A stretch of 64,000 nt of DNA from Brevibacillus sp. JNUCC-41 (GTDB lineage: Bacteria; Bacillota; Bacilli; Bacillales; DSM-1321): assembly GCF_014844095.1 (NCBI RefSeq), contig NZ_CP062163.1:4001501-4065500 (forward strand), written 5' to 3'. The notes beneath the pieces were generated by a model. The model was given only the letters and a program-made list of their open reading frames with translations, did no database searches and had not been told where the DNA came from. Position numbers and translations under genes: made by a program. Positions 34,831 to 43,244 of this stretch are shown piece by piece; position 1 is the stretch's first letter; every line of letters begins with the position of its first letter.

Positions 34831-36171
34831 ATGTTGATTAGAATCGGTTCAGGTGCAGGATTTTCAGGTGATCGGTTGGAACCCGCACTACTCCTTGCAG
34901 AAAAAGGGAATTTGGATTATCTAGTGTTGGAATGTTTGGCTGAACGGACAATCGCGCTGGCGCATAAGCGAAAAAAAGAGAATTCTTCATTGGGCTATGA
35001 TCCGCTGCTTGAAAAGCGGATGGAGCTTTTACTTCCAACACTCATTCAAAATGGTGTGCGCTTAATTACAAATATGGGAGCAGCCAACCCGGTCAGTGGT
35101 GCTGAAAAAGTAATTGAAATTGCCCAACGACTAGGTCTTTCTATCAAAGTGGCGGCTGTGACAGGGGATGATGTATCGTCATTCCTGGATACAGAGGCAC
35201 AGACTATGGAAACAAATAAGCCTCTACATTCATATGGCCCAATTTTATCGGCAAATGCCTATCTTGGTGTGGAAGCTATTTTACCTGCGTTAGAAAAAGA
35301 AGCAGACATTATTCTGACCGGGAGAGTGGCGGATCCATCCTTATTTTTAGCGCCAATGGTTCACCACTTCGGCTGGTCGGTTGACGAGACAGATTTGATT
35401 GCAAAGGGAACCATTATTGGCCACCTTTTGGAATGCGGTGGTCAAATTGCTGGTGGTTATTACGCAGATCCTGGGAAAAAGGATGTTCCACACTTGGAGG
35501 ACTTAGGATTTCCGTATGCGGAGGTACGAGCAGACGGTTCTGCCTTGATTGCAAAAATTTCAAATACAGGTGGAGTTATCAATCTAATGACGGCGAAAGA
35601 ACAGCTTTTATATGAAGTCACAAATCCGAACGAATACATTACACCTGATGTAATTGCAGACTTTATGTCAGTAAAGCTTCGAGAGGCAGGACCGAATCGA
35701 ATTGAAGTAACAGGAGGGAAAGGAAAGAAACGGCCGGAAACGTTAAAAGTAAGCGTCGGTTACCATGCAGGGTTTATAGGAGAAGGAGAAATTTCATATG
35801 CAGGTTCAAATGCATGGGGACGGGCACAACTAGCTGGAGACATTATGAGAACGAGACTTGAGAAGAGTTTTGATGAGTTGCGGATTGATTATATCGGTGT
35901 TTCATCCACACACCGGAATACGTTTGGGCAATGGAATGAACCATACGAAGTCCGACTAAGGGTCGCAGCTAAAGCACAAAGTCTAAGCGAAGCCGCTAAA
36001 ATTGGTGAAGAGGTTGAATCTCTTTACACAAACGGGCCAGCCGGTGGAGGAGGAGCAAGAAAGTATACACACGAAGTTTTAGGAATTGTTTCTTCTCTAC
36101 TTCCTCGTGAAGAAATTGAAGTGAGTGTTGTAATAAAGGAGAGTGTACTGCATGAAGAGAAAACTATATGA
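34831..36171 (+). CDS. AtuA-family protein (DUF1446, acyclic terpene utilisation type)
   Basis: A 446-residue protein of the AtuA/DUF1446 family. It opens with IRIGSGAGFSGDRLEPALLLAEKG and contains NMGAANPVSGAEKVIEIA, ADIILTGRVADPSLFLAPMVHHFGW, and GNTGG/STHRNTFG-like segments typical of the family. AtuA is required for acyclic terpene (citronellol/geraniol) breakdown in Pseudomonas, where it has been proposed to act on a hydroxyglutaryl-CoA type intermediate. Its chemistry is not firmly known. The ATG at 34831 is used; GTG 34825 and TTG 34834 are alternatives around GAGGTG. It overlaps the following AtuA-related gene by about 20 bases, a sign of translational coupling. Confidence 0.85.
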   Translation: MLIRIGSGAGFSGDRLEPALLLAEKGNLDYLVLECLAERTIALAHKRKKENSSLGYDPLLEKRMELLLPTLIQNGVRLITNMGAANPVSGAEKVIEIAQRLGLSIKVAAVTGDDVSSFLDTEAQTMETNKPLHSYGPILSANAYLGVEAILPALEKEADIILTGRVADPSLFLAPMVHHFGWSVDETDLIAKGTIIGHLLECGGQIAGGYYADPGKKDVPHLEDLGFPYAEVRADGSALIAKISNTGGVINLMTAKEQLLYEVTNPNEYITPDVIADFMSVKLREAGPNRIEVTGGKGKKRPETLKVSVGYHAGFIGEGEISYAGSNAWGRAQLAGDIMRTRLEKSFDELRIDYIGVSSTHRNTFGQWNEPYEVRLRVAAKAQSLSEAAKIGEEVESLYTNGPAGGGGARKYTHEVLGIVSSLLPREEIEVSVVIKESVLHEEKTI

Positions 36172-36475
36172 GCTTGCCCACAGTCGCGCCGGTGATAAAG
36201 GGAATATTTTGATGCTTTCGCTTATTCCATATCATGAAAAAGACTATTCCCTTTTATGCAAAGAAGTAACAATAGAGAGAGTAAAACAACATTTTAAGGA
36301 CATTGTTGATGGTGAAATTTTTCGATACGAGCTTCCAAATATCGCTGCACTTCAGTTCGTTTGCCATCAAGCTTTGCTTGGCGGAGTTACAATATCACTC
36401 GGTATGGATACGCATGGGAAAAGTTTGAGTTACGCCTTATTGGAGATGGAAATAGAGTTACAAGAAGCGTTATAG
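36152..36475 (+). CDS. AtuA-related small domain protein
   Basis: A 107-residue protein homologous to the C-terminal AtuA-associated domain, seen here as a separate gene. The signature LAHSRAGDKGNILMLSLIPY near the N-terminus and HQALLGGVTISLGMDTHGKSLS are clear. In many bacteria the domain is fused to or encoded next to the AtuA main part, so the two probably form one complex. The start is ATG 36152, 9 bases after AAAGGAGAG, inside the 3-prime end of the AtuA gene. No terminator was recognised immediately downstream. Confidence 0.85.
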   Translation: MKRKLYELAHSRAGDKGNILMLSLIPYHEKDYSLLCKEVTIERVKQHFKDIVDGEIFRYELPNIAALQFVCHQALLGGVTISLGMDTHGKSLSYALLEMEIELQEAL

Positions 36476-36715
36476 GAGGGGGATAAAAAAATAAGAAAAT
36501 TTATAAATGGTATCGGACGTTATATCATCTGATTGTCCTCTTATATTTTGATTTTCTGGAACAAGTAACTCAGGTGCGTTAAGTGGTATAAGAAGGAGCT
36601 GTTCCAAAAAACTGTTCTTAAGATAAAAATGTTCGTTCATGAGCAAATCTAAAGATATATAAATGTGGTTCTTAGCCATACTAATAAAGATTAAAATTCG
36701 TTAGGAGGCAATATA

Positions 36716-36868
36716 ATGGGAAGATCAAACAATCATAAACCATCTAGCAGCAAAAAGGCGTTACCTCAAACTCCCGAAAACTTAAAAATAGAACCGGATC
36801 GTGTTGATGAAGAGTTTTCTCGTGAGCTAGGTGAAAGTGGGAAAATTAGAGCTACAAGACCTAAATGA
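36716..36868 (+). CDS. yfhD: YfhD-family small protein
   Basis: A 50-residue hydrophilic protein. The start MGRSNNHKPSSSKKALPQTP, followed by a DRVDEEFSREL segment, matches the YfhD pattern (MGR..HK..., LPQTPKN, DVEFS.ELAD) common in Bacillaceae. The start ATG follows TTAGGAGGCAAT with ideal spacing. The role of YfhD is unknown; it is conserved mainly in spore formers. It stands alone between the AtuA operon and yuiD. Confidence 0.8.
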   Translation: MGRSNNHKPSSSKKALPQTPENLKIEPDRVDEEFSRELGESGKIRATRPK

Positions 36869-37064
36869 AACAAAAAAAGTGAAAGATACAGACTTATTTT
36901 TACACTCCTTTTTAATGTAAGTAAAACAAAAAAATCGCGCTGTTTTTTTATTTTCTTATAGAATCAAAGGTGTGTTAGTGAAACAATAATCGCAGAACGG
37001 AAGTGGTTTGGCGAAAAAACTTTGCAAGTTTACTTAAGAGATCGATTTTATAGTTAATGAAAAA

Positions 37065-37133
37065 AGGATCTTCAATGTGGAGATCCTTTCATGCTGTTTC
37101 TTCAACTAAAGTTAATCTTAGTCGAAGAAACAG
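37065..37133. terminator. Two tandem hairpins
   Basis: GGATCT pairs with AGATCC at about 37067-37087, followed by TTTC. Then GCTGTTTCTTC and GAAGAAACAG (about 37093-37130) form a second stem. They probably end transcription from the left. The remaining sequence to 37402 holds no gene. Confidence 0.5.
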
Positions 37134-37402
37134 TGTCACTTTAATAAATATCAATAGTACACCTTTGAGAGAAATACGAATAAACGGGTCATCTTAAGAC
37201 AACTTAGTTGAAACTTCTATAAGTTAAACAGAATAAATTATTAGTCTTGTCTATGTTAATAAAATAGACATGTTTTGATTGTAATTTTTTTGTATAAGAA
37301 AAAACACCTTACTGAGATGTTTTTTTAGATATTGATCTTCTTTACCTTGTTCCTTACATACCTTACTTCAAAATCTGGAATATCAAAGCATGCATGACGT
37401 AA

Positions 37403-37891
37403 TCAGCCTTTGATTCTAGAGGGCTTGCCATCCTCCAATTTAGCCGAAATAAGCCCAAGTACCACTCCAAGCAACGCACCTGCTCCAACTTCCACAGGCT
37501 GATGTCCGAGCAGTTCATTCAGTTCTTTCTCACGCTCCACATACTCAAAGCTCGGAAACTCTCCCGAAAATTTCGCCATATTATCTTCAAGATCATTCAC
37601 AAGCTTGGCAATTTCCCCTGTATGGCGCCGAATCCCTTGAGCATCATACATCACAATCACGCCAAACACTGTGGCAAGCGCTGTTTCCGTATGCAGCCAG
37701 CCTTTATTCGCTGCCACATATGATGCCAGTGCAGCCACACCGGCGGAGTGCGAACTAGGCATTCCACCTGTTGTGAAAGCCTGCTTCAAGTCCCACTTTC
37801 CCGTCAGCTTATAATGCGTAAAAATTTTCAGCCCTTGCGCAATCCCGATTGCTGACAGCGCCGTTAAAATTCCCCGATTCATCTTTTCCAT
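37403..37891 (-). CDS. yuiD: Divergent PAP2-family membrane protein YuiD
   Basis: A 162-residue membrane protein of the divergent PAP2 family (YuiD). The phosphatase-like signature is visible in FTTGGMPSSHSAGVAALASY and in YDAQGIRRHTGEIAKLVN, where the motif departs from classic PAP2 (SRxxxxxH). About four helices are expected. It probably acts on an isoprenoid or lipid phosphate, but that is not established for YuiD. The start is set at ATG 37891 because GGAGGAG lies 7 bases upstream; the longer frame to 37966 has no such site. It is monocistronic. Confidence 0.88.
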   Translation of the reverse strand: MEKMNRGILTALSAIGIAQGLKIFTHYKLTGKWDLKQAFTTGGMPSSHSAGVAALASYVAANKGWLHTETALATVFGVIVMYDAQGIRRHTGEIAKLVNDLEDNMAKFSGEFPSFEYVEREKELNELLGHQPVEVGAGALLGVVLGLISAKLEDGKPSRIKG

Positions 37892-38152
37892 GAGCAACTC
37901 CTCCACTCCACTCCAGACCAGTCCAACCCAATCCAGGATATTATCTTCCCTCTTTTGATACCCCAATAATAATTTTTATATGCAGCAGTCCCATGATTAT
38001 CGGCTGTTATTAAAGGTCAAGCTTCATGTAAATAATGACCCTTTTTTTCAGTGTCCGTGTTAGGCTATTTCATAATAATTATTTATAGGATGGGTACCTT
38101 AAGGAAAATATATAAAGGAAGGTAATTAACATGGTGTTAAGGTGGCAATGGA

Positions 38153-38524
38153 ATGAACAAGGTCAAGGATATAAATCCGGAAGAGCAAAAAAAGATCATG
38201 GAGGTAACCGAGCGAATGTCTTTCACGAAAAACTTCAGATCAGCTACTGCTGAAGAATGGTTTGTTTTCATTCCCGGCTTTAATGATCCAGTTACTGAAG
38301 GAGCTGCTGGAAAGGCTATTGTTCACTACAATCTATATGGAAACAAAGATATGTTCATTAACACGACGGTCATTCTGGATGACCCTGTTCTATTTGAGGT
38401 GGAAAATTTTCAGCTGGTTTACTCTATTTGTGATGAACTTATAAATCGTCTAGTGGGGTACGCTGATACTTTACTGTCCGTACACGCAGGTTCAAATTCT
38501 TACAATGCTGAGTACAAACGCTAA
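38153..38524 (+). CDS. Hypothetical protein upstream of the esterase-family gene
   Basis: A 123-residue soluble protein with no recognised domain (EEQKKIMEVTERMSF, EEWFVFIPGFNDPVTEG, INTTVILDDPVLFEVENF). The ribosome site is weak (GGTGGCAATGG). It ends 25 bases before the erythromycin-esterase family gene, so the two are probably cotranscribed. Composition and length suggest a real small enzyme-like or binding protein. I cannot name it. Confidence 0.65.
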   Translation: MNKVKDINPEEQKKIMEVTERMSFTKNFRSATAEEWFVFIPGFNDPVTEGAAGKAIVHYNLYGNKDMFINTTVILDDPVLFEVENFQLVYSICDELINRLVGYADTLLSVHAGSNSYNAEYKR

Positions 38525-38549
38525 TGGTCGAGAACAAGGGGGGAAAACA

Positions 38550-39818
38550 GTGCATCATAATCTGGTTCAGTCAATAATCGAACAATCGGTCATGCTTAAA
38601 AGTGAAGCAGATTGGGATAAGCTCGTTCAACAAGTTAAAAATTCAAAATTTGTATTGCTAGGTGAGGCATCGCATGGAACATCCGAGTTTTATACGGCCA
38701 GAGTCGAAATAACAAAAAAACTGATTCAAGAAAAAGGGTTCACCTTTGTAGCCGTTGAAGGCGATTGGCCCGCATGCCAGGCAATCAATAGGTATGTTAA
38801 AGGCTATGACAAAGTATTTAATTCGGCGAGGGATGTGCTAAAGATTTTTGACCGCTGGCCGACCTGGATGTGGGCAAACGAGGAAATGATCGACCTGATT
38901 GAATGGATGAAGGAATACAATGAGTCTGGACAAAATCAAACGAAAGTTGGATTTTATGGAATAGATATTTACAGTCTTTGGGAATCCATGGATGAAGTTA
39001 TCCATTACTTAAAACAAATTGATTCACCTGACCTCGAGGCTGCAAGACGGGCGTTCACCTGTTTTGAGCCATTCAATCGGAATAATGAAGAGTACGCAGT
39101 TTCTGCAGGCATTTTTTCTGAAGACTGTATAGAGGAAGTAGCCAAATTACTGACGACTATTCAACGGAAAAAAGAAAAATACCCCAATCATGAAGAATTG
39201 AATTTGAACCTTCAAGTGAATGCATTAGTAGCGTATAATGCAGAAAATTATTACAGGACAATGGTGGTTCACGATGATAAATCATGGAATATCCGAGATA
39301 TGCATATGGTGGATGCACTAAATGAAATAATGGATTTTTACGGTTCAAAAGGCAAGGCGATTGTATGGGAACATAATACCCATGTTGGCGATGCCAGCGC
39401 TACTGATATGAGAGATTCCGGGATGATTAACGTAGGCCAGGTCATTCGTGAACAAAACCCAGCTGAAGATGTATTTATCATAGGTTTCGGAACCTATAAG
39501 GGAACTGTCATTGCAGCAGATGAGTGGGGTGTTGATCTTGAAATAAAAACAGTACCTCCTGCAATGAATGGAAGTTGGGAGGAGGCAATGCACCTTTCGG
39601 GGGCTTATGATAAGTTGCTCATTTTCACCGATGAAAATCGGCAGTTATTCCAAGATAGGATTGGACATCGGGCGATTGGAGTTGTATACAAACCGGAATA
39701 TGAACAATATGGAAACTATGTACCTTCTGTAATGTCAGAAAGATATGATGCTTTTATTTATATGGATGAAACTCAGGCACTTCACCCGCTTGTTCATAAA
39801 ACAGCACCCGTTGTGTAA
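38550..39818 (+). CDS. Erythromycin-esterase-family protein
   Basis: A 422-residue protein of the EreA/EreB-like superfamily. Family motifs are LLGEASHGTSEFYTARVEITKKL with the catalytic-type His, FVAVEGDWPACQAINRYV, VGFYGIDIYSLWESM, and AIVWEHNTHVGDASATDM with the second essential His. Members include macrolide esterases but also many Bacillus proteins that do not hydrolyse erythromycin. The start is GTG 38550 just after AAGGGGGG; the frame runs further upstream without a ribosome site. It follows a small unknown gene and ends at a strong hairpin. Resistance should not be assumed. Confidence 0.87.
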   Translation: MHHNLVQSIIEQSVMLKSEADWDKLVQQVKNSKFVLLGEASHGTSEFYTARVEITKKLIQEKGFTFVAVEGDWPACQAINRYVKGYDKVFNSARDVLKIFDRWPTWMWANEEMIDLIEWMKEYNESGQNQTKVGFYGIDIYSLWESMDEVIHYLKQIDSPDLEAARRAFTCFEPFNRNNEEYAVSAGIFSEDCIEEVAKLLTTIQRKKEKYPNHEELNLNLQVNALVAYNAENYYRTMVVHDDKSWNIRDMHMVDALNEIMDFYGSKGKAIVWEHNTHVGDASATDMRDSGMINVGQVIREQNPAEDVFIIGFGTYKGTVIAADEWGVDLEIKTVPPAMNGSWEEAMHLSGAYDKLLIFTDENRQLFQDRIGHRAIGVVYKPEYEQYGNYVPSVMSERYDAFIYMDETQALHPLVHKTAPVV

Positions 39819-39825
39819 TAAATTT

Positions 39826-39862
39826 CAAGCCCTTAATAACATTTCAGGTTATTAAGGGCTTG
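39826..39862. terminator. Strong hairpin after the esterase-family gene
   Basis: A perfect 15-bp stem (CAAGCCCTTAATAAC at 39826-39840, complement 39848-39862) with a 7-base loop. The T-run is poor on the plus strand and better on the minus strand, so it may serve the decayed gene on the opposite side too. Confidence 0.75.
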
Positions 39863-40222
39863 TTCGTGCTTATACCTATTGACCAATGTTGGTGTGTTAT
39901 GAAAATTGTCCTCGCCAAAATGAAAAATATCATTGCCCCAATGACTGTGAAAGATGCAGAACTTTTGCTGCTGAATATAAATCTGATCCTTGCAGGAAGT
40001 GTCAAAAGAATGTTTAACTTTTGTAAAACAATACCAAGACATGTTAGTAAAGAAGGTAGTAGACCCATAAATTCTGGTTTTTTCCTTTTTAAGAGCGAAC
40101 TTAAAAGTATCGTGTGGAAAAAGTCGACAAAAAGAGCATCAAATGGTAATGATGTTCCAGGGTCTGATTGTATCGTTAAAGAACAACCTAAGATTAATAG
40201 TATGATCCCATCAAATACAGGG
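39844..40222 (-). pseudogene. Decayed YczE/YitT-type membrane protein gene
   Basis: On the minus strand a continuous frame reads DGIILLILGCSLTIQSDPG, then SLPFDALFVDFFHTILLSS, then KRKKPEFMGLLPSLLTCLGI and a further hydrophobic stretch ending at the stop 39844. The motif (gly-rich helix, TIQS..G.SPFDAL, then KKRPEFLG) is that of YczE/YyaS-like membrane proteins. It has no start codon upstream (an in-frame TAA at about 40239) and lacks the helix expected between FFHT and KRKKPE. The gene is therefore truncated and internally deleted. Confidence 0.65.
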
Positions 40223-40252
40223 TAATGTTTGTTTTATTCACATTGAACACAC

Positions 40253-40693
40253 TTATTCATTCATTAATTCTTTTATCATTAAAAGATGTGGACCGCCATC
40301 TTCCATAAAGACATCGGATGAAGTCTGATAGCCGAGTTTTTTATAAAAACCCTCTGCTTGTGTTTGTCCATGTAATTTAACCTTGGATAGTTCCTTTTCC
40401 TTTGCAATCTCTTCTAACGTTTTAATTATTATTTTTCCAAGGCCAAATTTACGGTAAGGCTCCAAGATGCAAATTCTCTCCAATTTACCTAAACCATCAA
40501 CAACTCTTAACCTTCCAGTTCCGACTGGTTTTTCATTATAATAGACTAATATGTGTTCAGAAGAAGCATGAAGTTCATCATATTCATCAAATTCAGTTTC
40601 TAATAGGAAACCTTGCTCCTCAACAAATACTTCTTTTCTGATATGAAAGGCTATTTTTAAATCATTTTCTGTAGTAATTCTTTTTGATTCCAA
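40253..40693 (-). CDS. GNAT-family acetyltransferase (YjcF-like)
   Basis: A 146-residue N-acetyltransferase of the GNAT fold. It opens with IAFHIRKEVFVEEQGF, has the strand VYYNEKPVGTGRLRVVDGLGKLERICILEPYRKFGLGKIIIKTLEE (acetyl-CoA loop R-K-F-G-L-G-K), and ends with HGQTQAEGFYKKLGYQTSSDVFMEDGGPHLLMIK. It resembles B. subtilis YjcF/ElaA-type proteins. The substrate is unknown. It is divergent from a MarR regulator, and the palindrome between them (40775-40798) suggests common control. Confidence 0.88.
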   Translation of the reverse strand: MESKRITTENDLKIAFHIRKEVFVEEQGFLLETEFDEYDELHASSEHILVYYNEKPVGTGRLRVVDGLGKLERICILEPYRKFGLGKIIIKTLEEIAKEKELSKVKLHGQTQAEGFYKKLGYQTSSDVFMEDGGPHLLMIKELMNE

Positions 40694-40774
40694 TGTTCTT
40701 CATTCCTTTTCTAGATTTATGTAATAAGACAAGTCATAATAAATGTATATCCTTTTTTATTATAAACGAAATTA

Positions 40775-40798
40775 TTTTTGTTGTAAATACAACAAAAA
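40775..40798. promoter_or_regulatory. Palindromic MarR-type operator
   Basis: TTTTTGTTGT (40775-40784) and ACAACAAAAA (40789-40798) form a perfect 10-bp inverted repeat around AAAT. It lies 17 bases before the MarR gene and 81 bases before the divergent GNAT gene, in line with a MarR dimer site. Confidence 0.75.
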
Positions 40799-40815
40799 AG
40801 TTAGGGGCACTTTGA

Positions 40816-41268
40816 ATGAAAGAAATACTCCGTGAAATTGGAATGATAGCAAGGGCATTGGACTCTATAAGTAATATTGAATTTAAAGAATTTGACCTTA
40901 CAAAAGGGCAATATTTGTATCTTGTCCGAATATGTGAAAATCCAGGAATCATTCAGGAAAAGTTAGCAGAAATGATAAAGGTTGATCGAACTACAGCGGC
41001 TCGTGCCATTAAAAAACTTGAAATTCAAGGTTTTATTGAAAAGAAAAATGATGAGGGCAACAAAAAAATTAAAAAGTTATATGCTACTGATAAAGGTGAA
41101 AAGGTCTATCCCTTTTTGAAAAAAGAAGGAGAGTATACCGACAAGATTGCATTATCTGGATTTTCTTTGGAGGAAACGGAAACGATGTTGCTCCTTCTCC
41201 AAAGGGTCAGAAAAAATATTGAGGTAGATTGGGAATTTGTGAAAAAGGGAAATAAAAGGGGATATTGA
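40816..41268 (+). CDS. MarR-family transcriptional regulator
   Basis: A 150-residue winged-helix regulator. The core is LTKGQYLYLVRICENPGIIQEKLAEMIKVDRTTAARAIKKLEIQGFIEKKNDEGNKKIKKLYATDKG, the standard MarR DNA-binding region with a basic wing. The start ATG 40816 is preceded by GGGGCAC, a weak site. It probably represses itself and the divergent GNAT gene through the palindrome at 40775-40798. The effector is unknown. Confidence 0.9.
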   Translation: MKEILREIGMIARALDSISNIEFKEFDLTKGQYLYLVRICENPGIIQEKLAEMIKVDRTTAARAIKKLEIQGFIEKKNDEGNKKIKKLYATDKGEKVYPFLKKEGEYTDKIALSGFSLEETETMLLLLQRVRKNIEVDWEFVKKGNKRGY

Positions 41269-41345
41269 TGCTTATAAGTCATCACTGAATCATGGATGTC
41301 TAATTGGTTAGCATCAATGGAACGGTTGTTGATAGATTTATAAAG

Positions 41346-41378
41346 AGAGGCTCAATTCCGATTGGTAATTGAGCCTCT
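41346..41378. terminator. Bidirectional terminator between the MarR gene and the ABC exporter
   Basis: AGAGGCTCAATT (41346-41357) pairs perfectly with AATTGAGCCTCT (41367-41378). A T-rich tail follows on the plus strand; the minus side also ends in a T-rich run. Confidence 0.8.
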
Positions 41379-41384
41379 TTCTTA

Positions 41385-43244
41385 TTATCCAGCTACATTT
41401 TCAGTAAACTGACTATTGTAAAGATCTGCGTAGAAACCATTCACCCTTAAAAGGTCAGAATGCGTTCCCTTCTCTATCACTTTTCCTTGATCCATAACAA
41501 GAATCAAATCTGCATCCTTAATCGTTGAGAGACGATGGGCAATGACAAAGCTCGTTCTTCCTTCCATCAGTCGGTTCATGGCTTTTTGGATAAAGACTTC
41601 GGTCCGAGTGTCCACACTAGACGTCGCTTCATCCAAGATCATGATTGGTGGATCTGCTAGAACAGCTCGGGCGATTGTCAAAAGCTGCTTTTGGCCTTGT
41701 GAGATGTTCGAAGCTTCTTCGTTTAAGACTGTTTCATAACCATCTGGCAGTGTCCGAATGAAATGGTCGGCATGAGCCGTACGAGCAGCTGCGAAAATTT
41801 CTTCATCAGTTGCTCCATTTTTGCCATAAGCGATATTTTCTTTAATCGTGCCATTAAAGAGCCAAGTATCTTGAAGAACCATCCCAAAGCTCTTTCGAAG
41901 ATCACTACGGGACATACTCCGTGTATCAAGACCATCAATATTTATCTTTCCACCATTGAGTTCGTAAAATCTCATCAAGAGATTTATCATGGTTGTCTTT
42001 CCAGCACCAGTCGGTCCAACAATTGCGACCGTCTGTCCAGACAAGACATCGATGTTCATATCTTCAATTAACATTTCTTCCCCATATCCAAAGTCCACAT
42101 GTTCGAAAGAGACTGCACCATTTGCCCTTTTTATGTGAGCTGTGGTTTGTTCTTTCATTTCCTCTTCTTCATCAAGTAGTTCAAAAACACGCTCAGCTGC
42201 TGCAACCGTTGACTGAATAATGTTTGCGATGTTAGCCGTTTGTGTGATTGGCTGGGTGAACTGCTTTGAATAAGTGATGAATGCTTGAATATCACCAATT
42301 GAAATCGAACGTTGCGTTACCAATATTCCTCCGACAACACTGATGAGGACATAGCTCAAATTTCCGATAAAGAACATCAGGGGCATGATGATACCAGATA
42401 TAAACTGTGCTCTGCTTGCCGCTTTATACAATTCTTCATTAACCGCAGTAAACTGGGCACTCGCCTTTTTTTCATGTCCGAATGCTTTAACGACTTGATG
42501 GCCGGTATACATTTCTTCAATGTGCCCATTTAATTGTCCGAGTTTACGTTGTTGATCGGCAAAGTACTTTTGGGATTTTTTCAAAATAGGCCGGATTGCA
42601 AATATTGATAAAGGTAAGCTGACTATCGAGATTAATGTCAATAACGGGCTAATTGAAAGCATCATGATGATAATCCCCAAAATCGTTACGATTGATGTGA
42701 TGAACTGCGTCAAGCTTTGCTGAAGGGTGCTCCCGATTGTATCAATATCATTTGTCATTCGGCTAAGTGTTTCTCCGTTTGGACGTCCTTCAAAATATTT
42801 GAGTGGAAGTTTCTCGAGTTTTTCGTTAACATCTTCTCGAAGATCATATACCGTTTCTTGTGCAACACTTGACATAATGTATTGTTGTACATAGTTGAAA
42901 AGGCTGCTTAAGGCATACAGTCCAGCAAGGAGTAAAAGGATATGGCCAATTTTATCAAAGTTAATGGCTGCTCCTGGTATTCCTTGGAATTTCCCGTATG
43001 CTCCTTCGAATAATTCCGTAATTGCCGTTCCCATGATTTTTGGTCCGACAATCATAAAAATCGTACTCATGATTGCAGCAAAGAACACGGCAATCAATTT
43101 GTTGCGCCGAGGTTTTAAATAGGTCAAAAGACGTCTAAGTGTTCCTTTAAAATCTTTTGCTTTTTGACCCATCATCATCATGTTACCGCCACCAGGACCA
43201 TGCCCAATATGACCGCCGCTTTGAGGTTTTTTTTGATTACTCAT
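41385..43244 (-). CDS. ABC multidrug exporter half-transporter (second subunit)
   Basis: A 619-residue fused membrane-ATPase half-transporter. The N-terminal domain has six helices after a Gly/Met-rich leader (GGHIGHGPGGGNMMMMGQK). The ATPase domain shows Walker A GPTGAGKTT, a signature loop reading NISQGQKQ, Walker B IMILDEATSSVDTRTE, and the switch His in VIAHRLSTIKDADLI. It pairs with the upstream half-transporter; the start ATG overlaps its stop. Heterodimeric exporters of this type (YfiB/YfiC, BmrC/D, LmrC/D) extrude drugs or lipids. The start is preceded by GGAGGAAATTGC. Control is likely by the MarR gene that leads the operon. Confidence 0.92.
   Translation of the reverse strand: MSNQKKPQSGGHIGHGPGGGNMMMMGQKAKDFKGTLRRLLTYLKPRRNKLIAVFFAAIMSTIFMIVGPKIMGTAITELFEGAYGKFQGIPGAAINFDKIGHILLLLAGLYALSSLFNYVQQYIMSSVAQETVYDLREDVNEKLEKLPLKYFEGRPNGETLSRMTNDIDTIGSTLQQSLTQFITSIVTILGIIIMMLSISPLLTLISIVSLPLSIFAIRPILKKSQKYFADQQRKLGQLNGHIEEMYTGHQVVKAFGHEKKASAQFTAVNEELYKAASRAQFISGIIMPLMFFIGNLSYVLISVVGGILVTQRSISIGDIQAFITYSKQFTQPITQTANIANIIQSTVAAAERVFELLDEEEEMKEQTTAHIKRANGAVSFEHVDFGYGEEMLIEDMNIDVLSGQTVAIVGPTGAGKTTMINLLMRFYELNGGKINIDGLDTRSMSRSDLRKSFGMVLQDTWLFNGTIKENIAYGKNGATDEEIFAAARTAHADHFIRTLPDGYETVLNEEASNISQGQKQLLTIARAVLADPPIMILDEATSSVDTRTEVFIQKAMNRLMEGRTSFVIAHRLSTIKDADLILVMDQGKVIEKGTHSDLLRVNGFYADLYNSQFTENVAG

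Noticed and set aside
38550..39818. Macrolide resistance by the erythromycin-esterase-family gene
   Set aside because: The family is broad, and many Bacillus members do not hydrolyse macrolides. Sequence alone does not support a resistance claim.
39860..40225. 121-codon plus-strand frame
   Set aside because: The minus strand of the same bases gives a membrane protein with family-like motifs, so the plus frame is its shadow.
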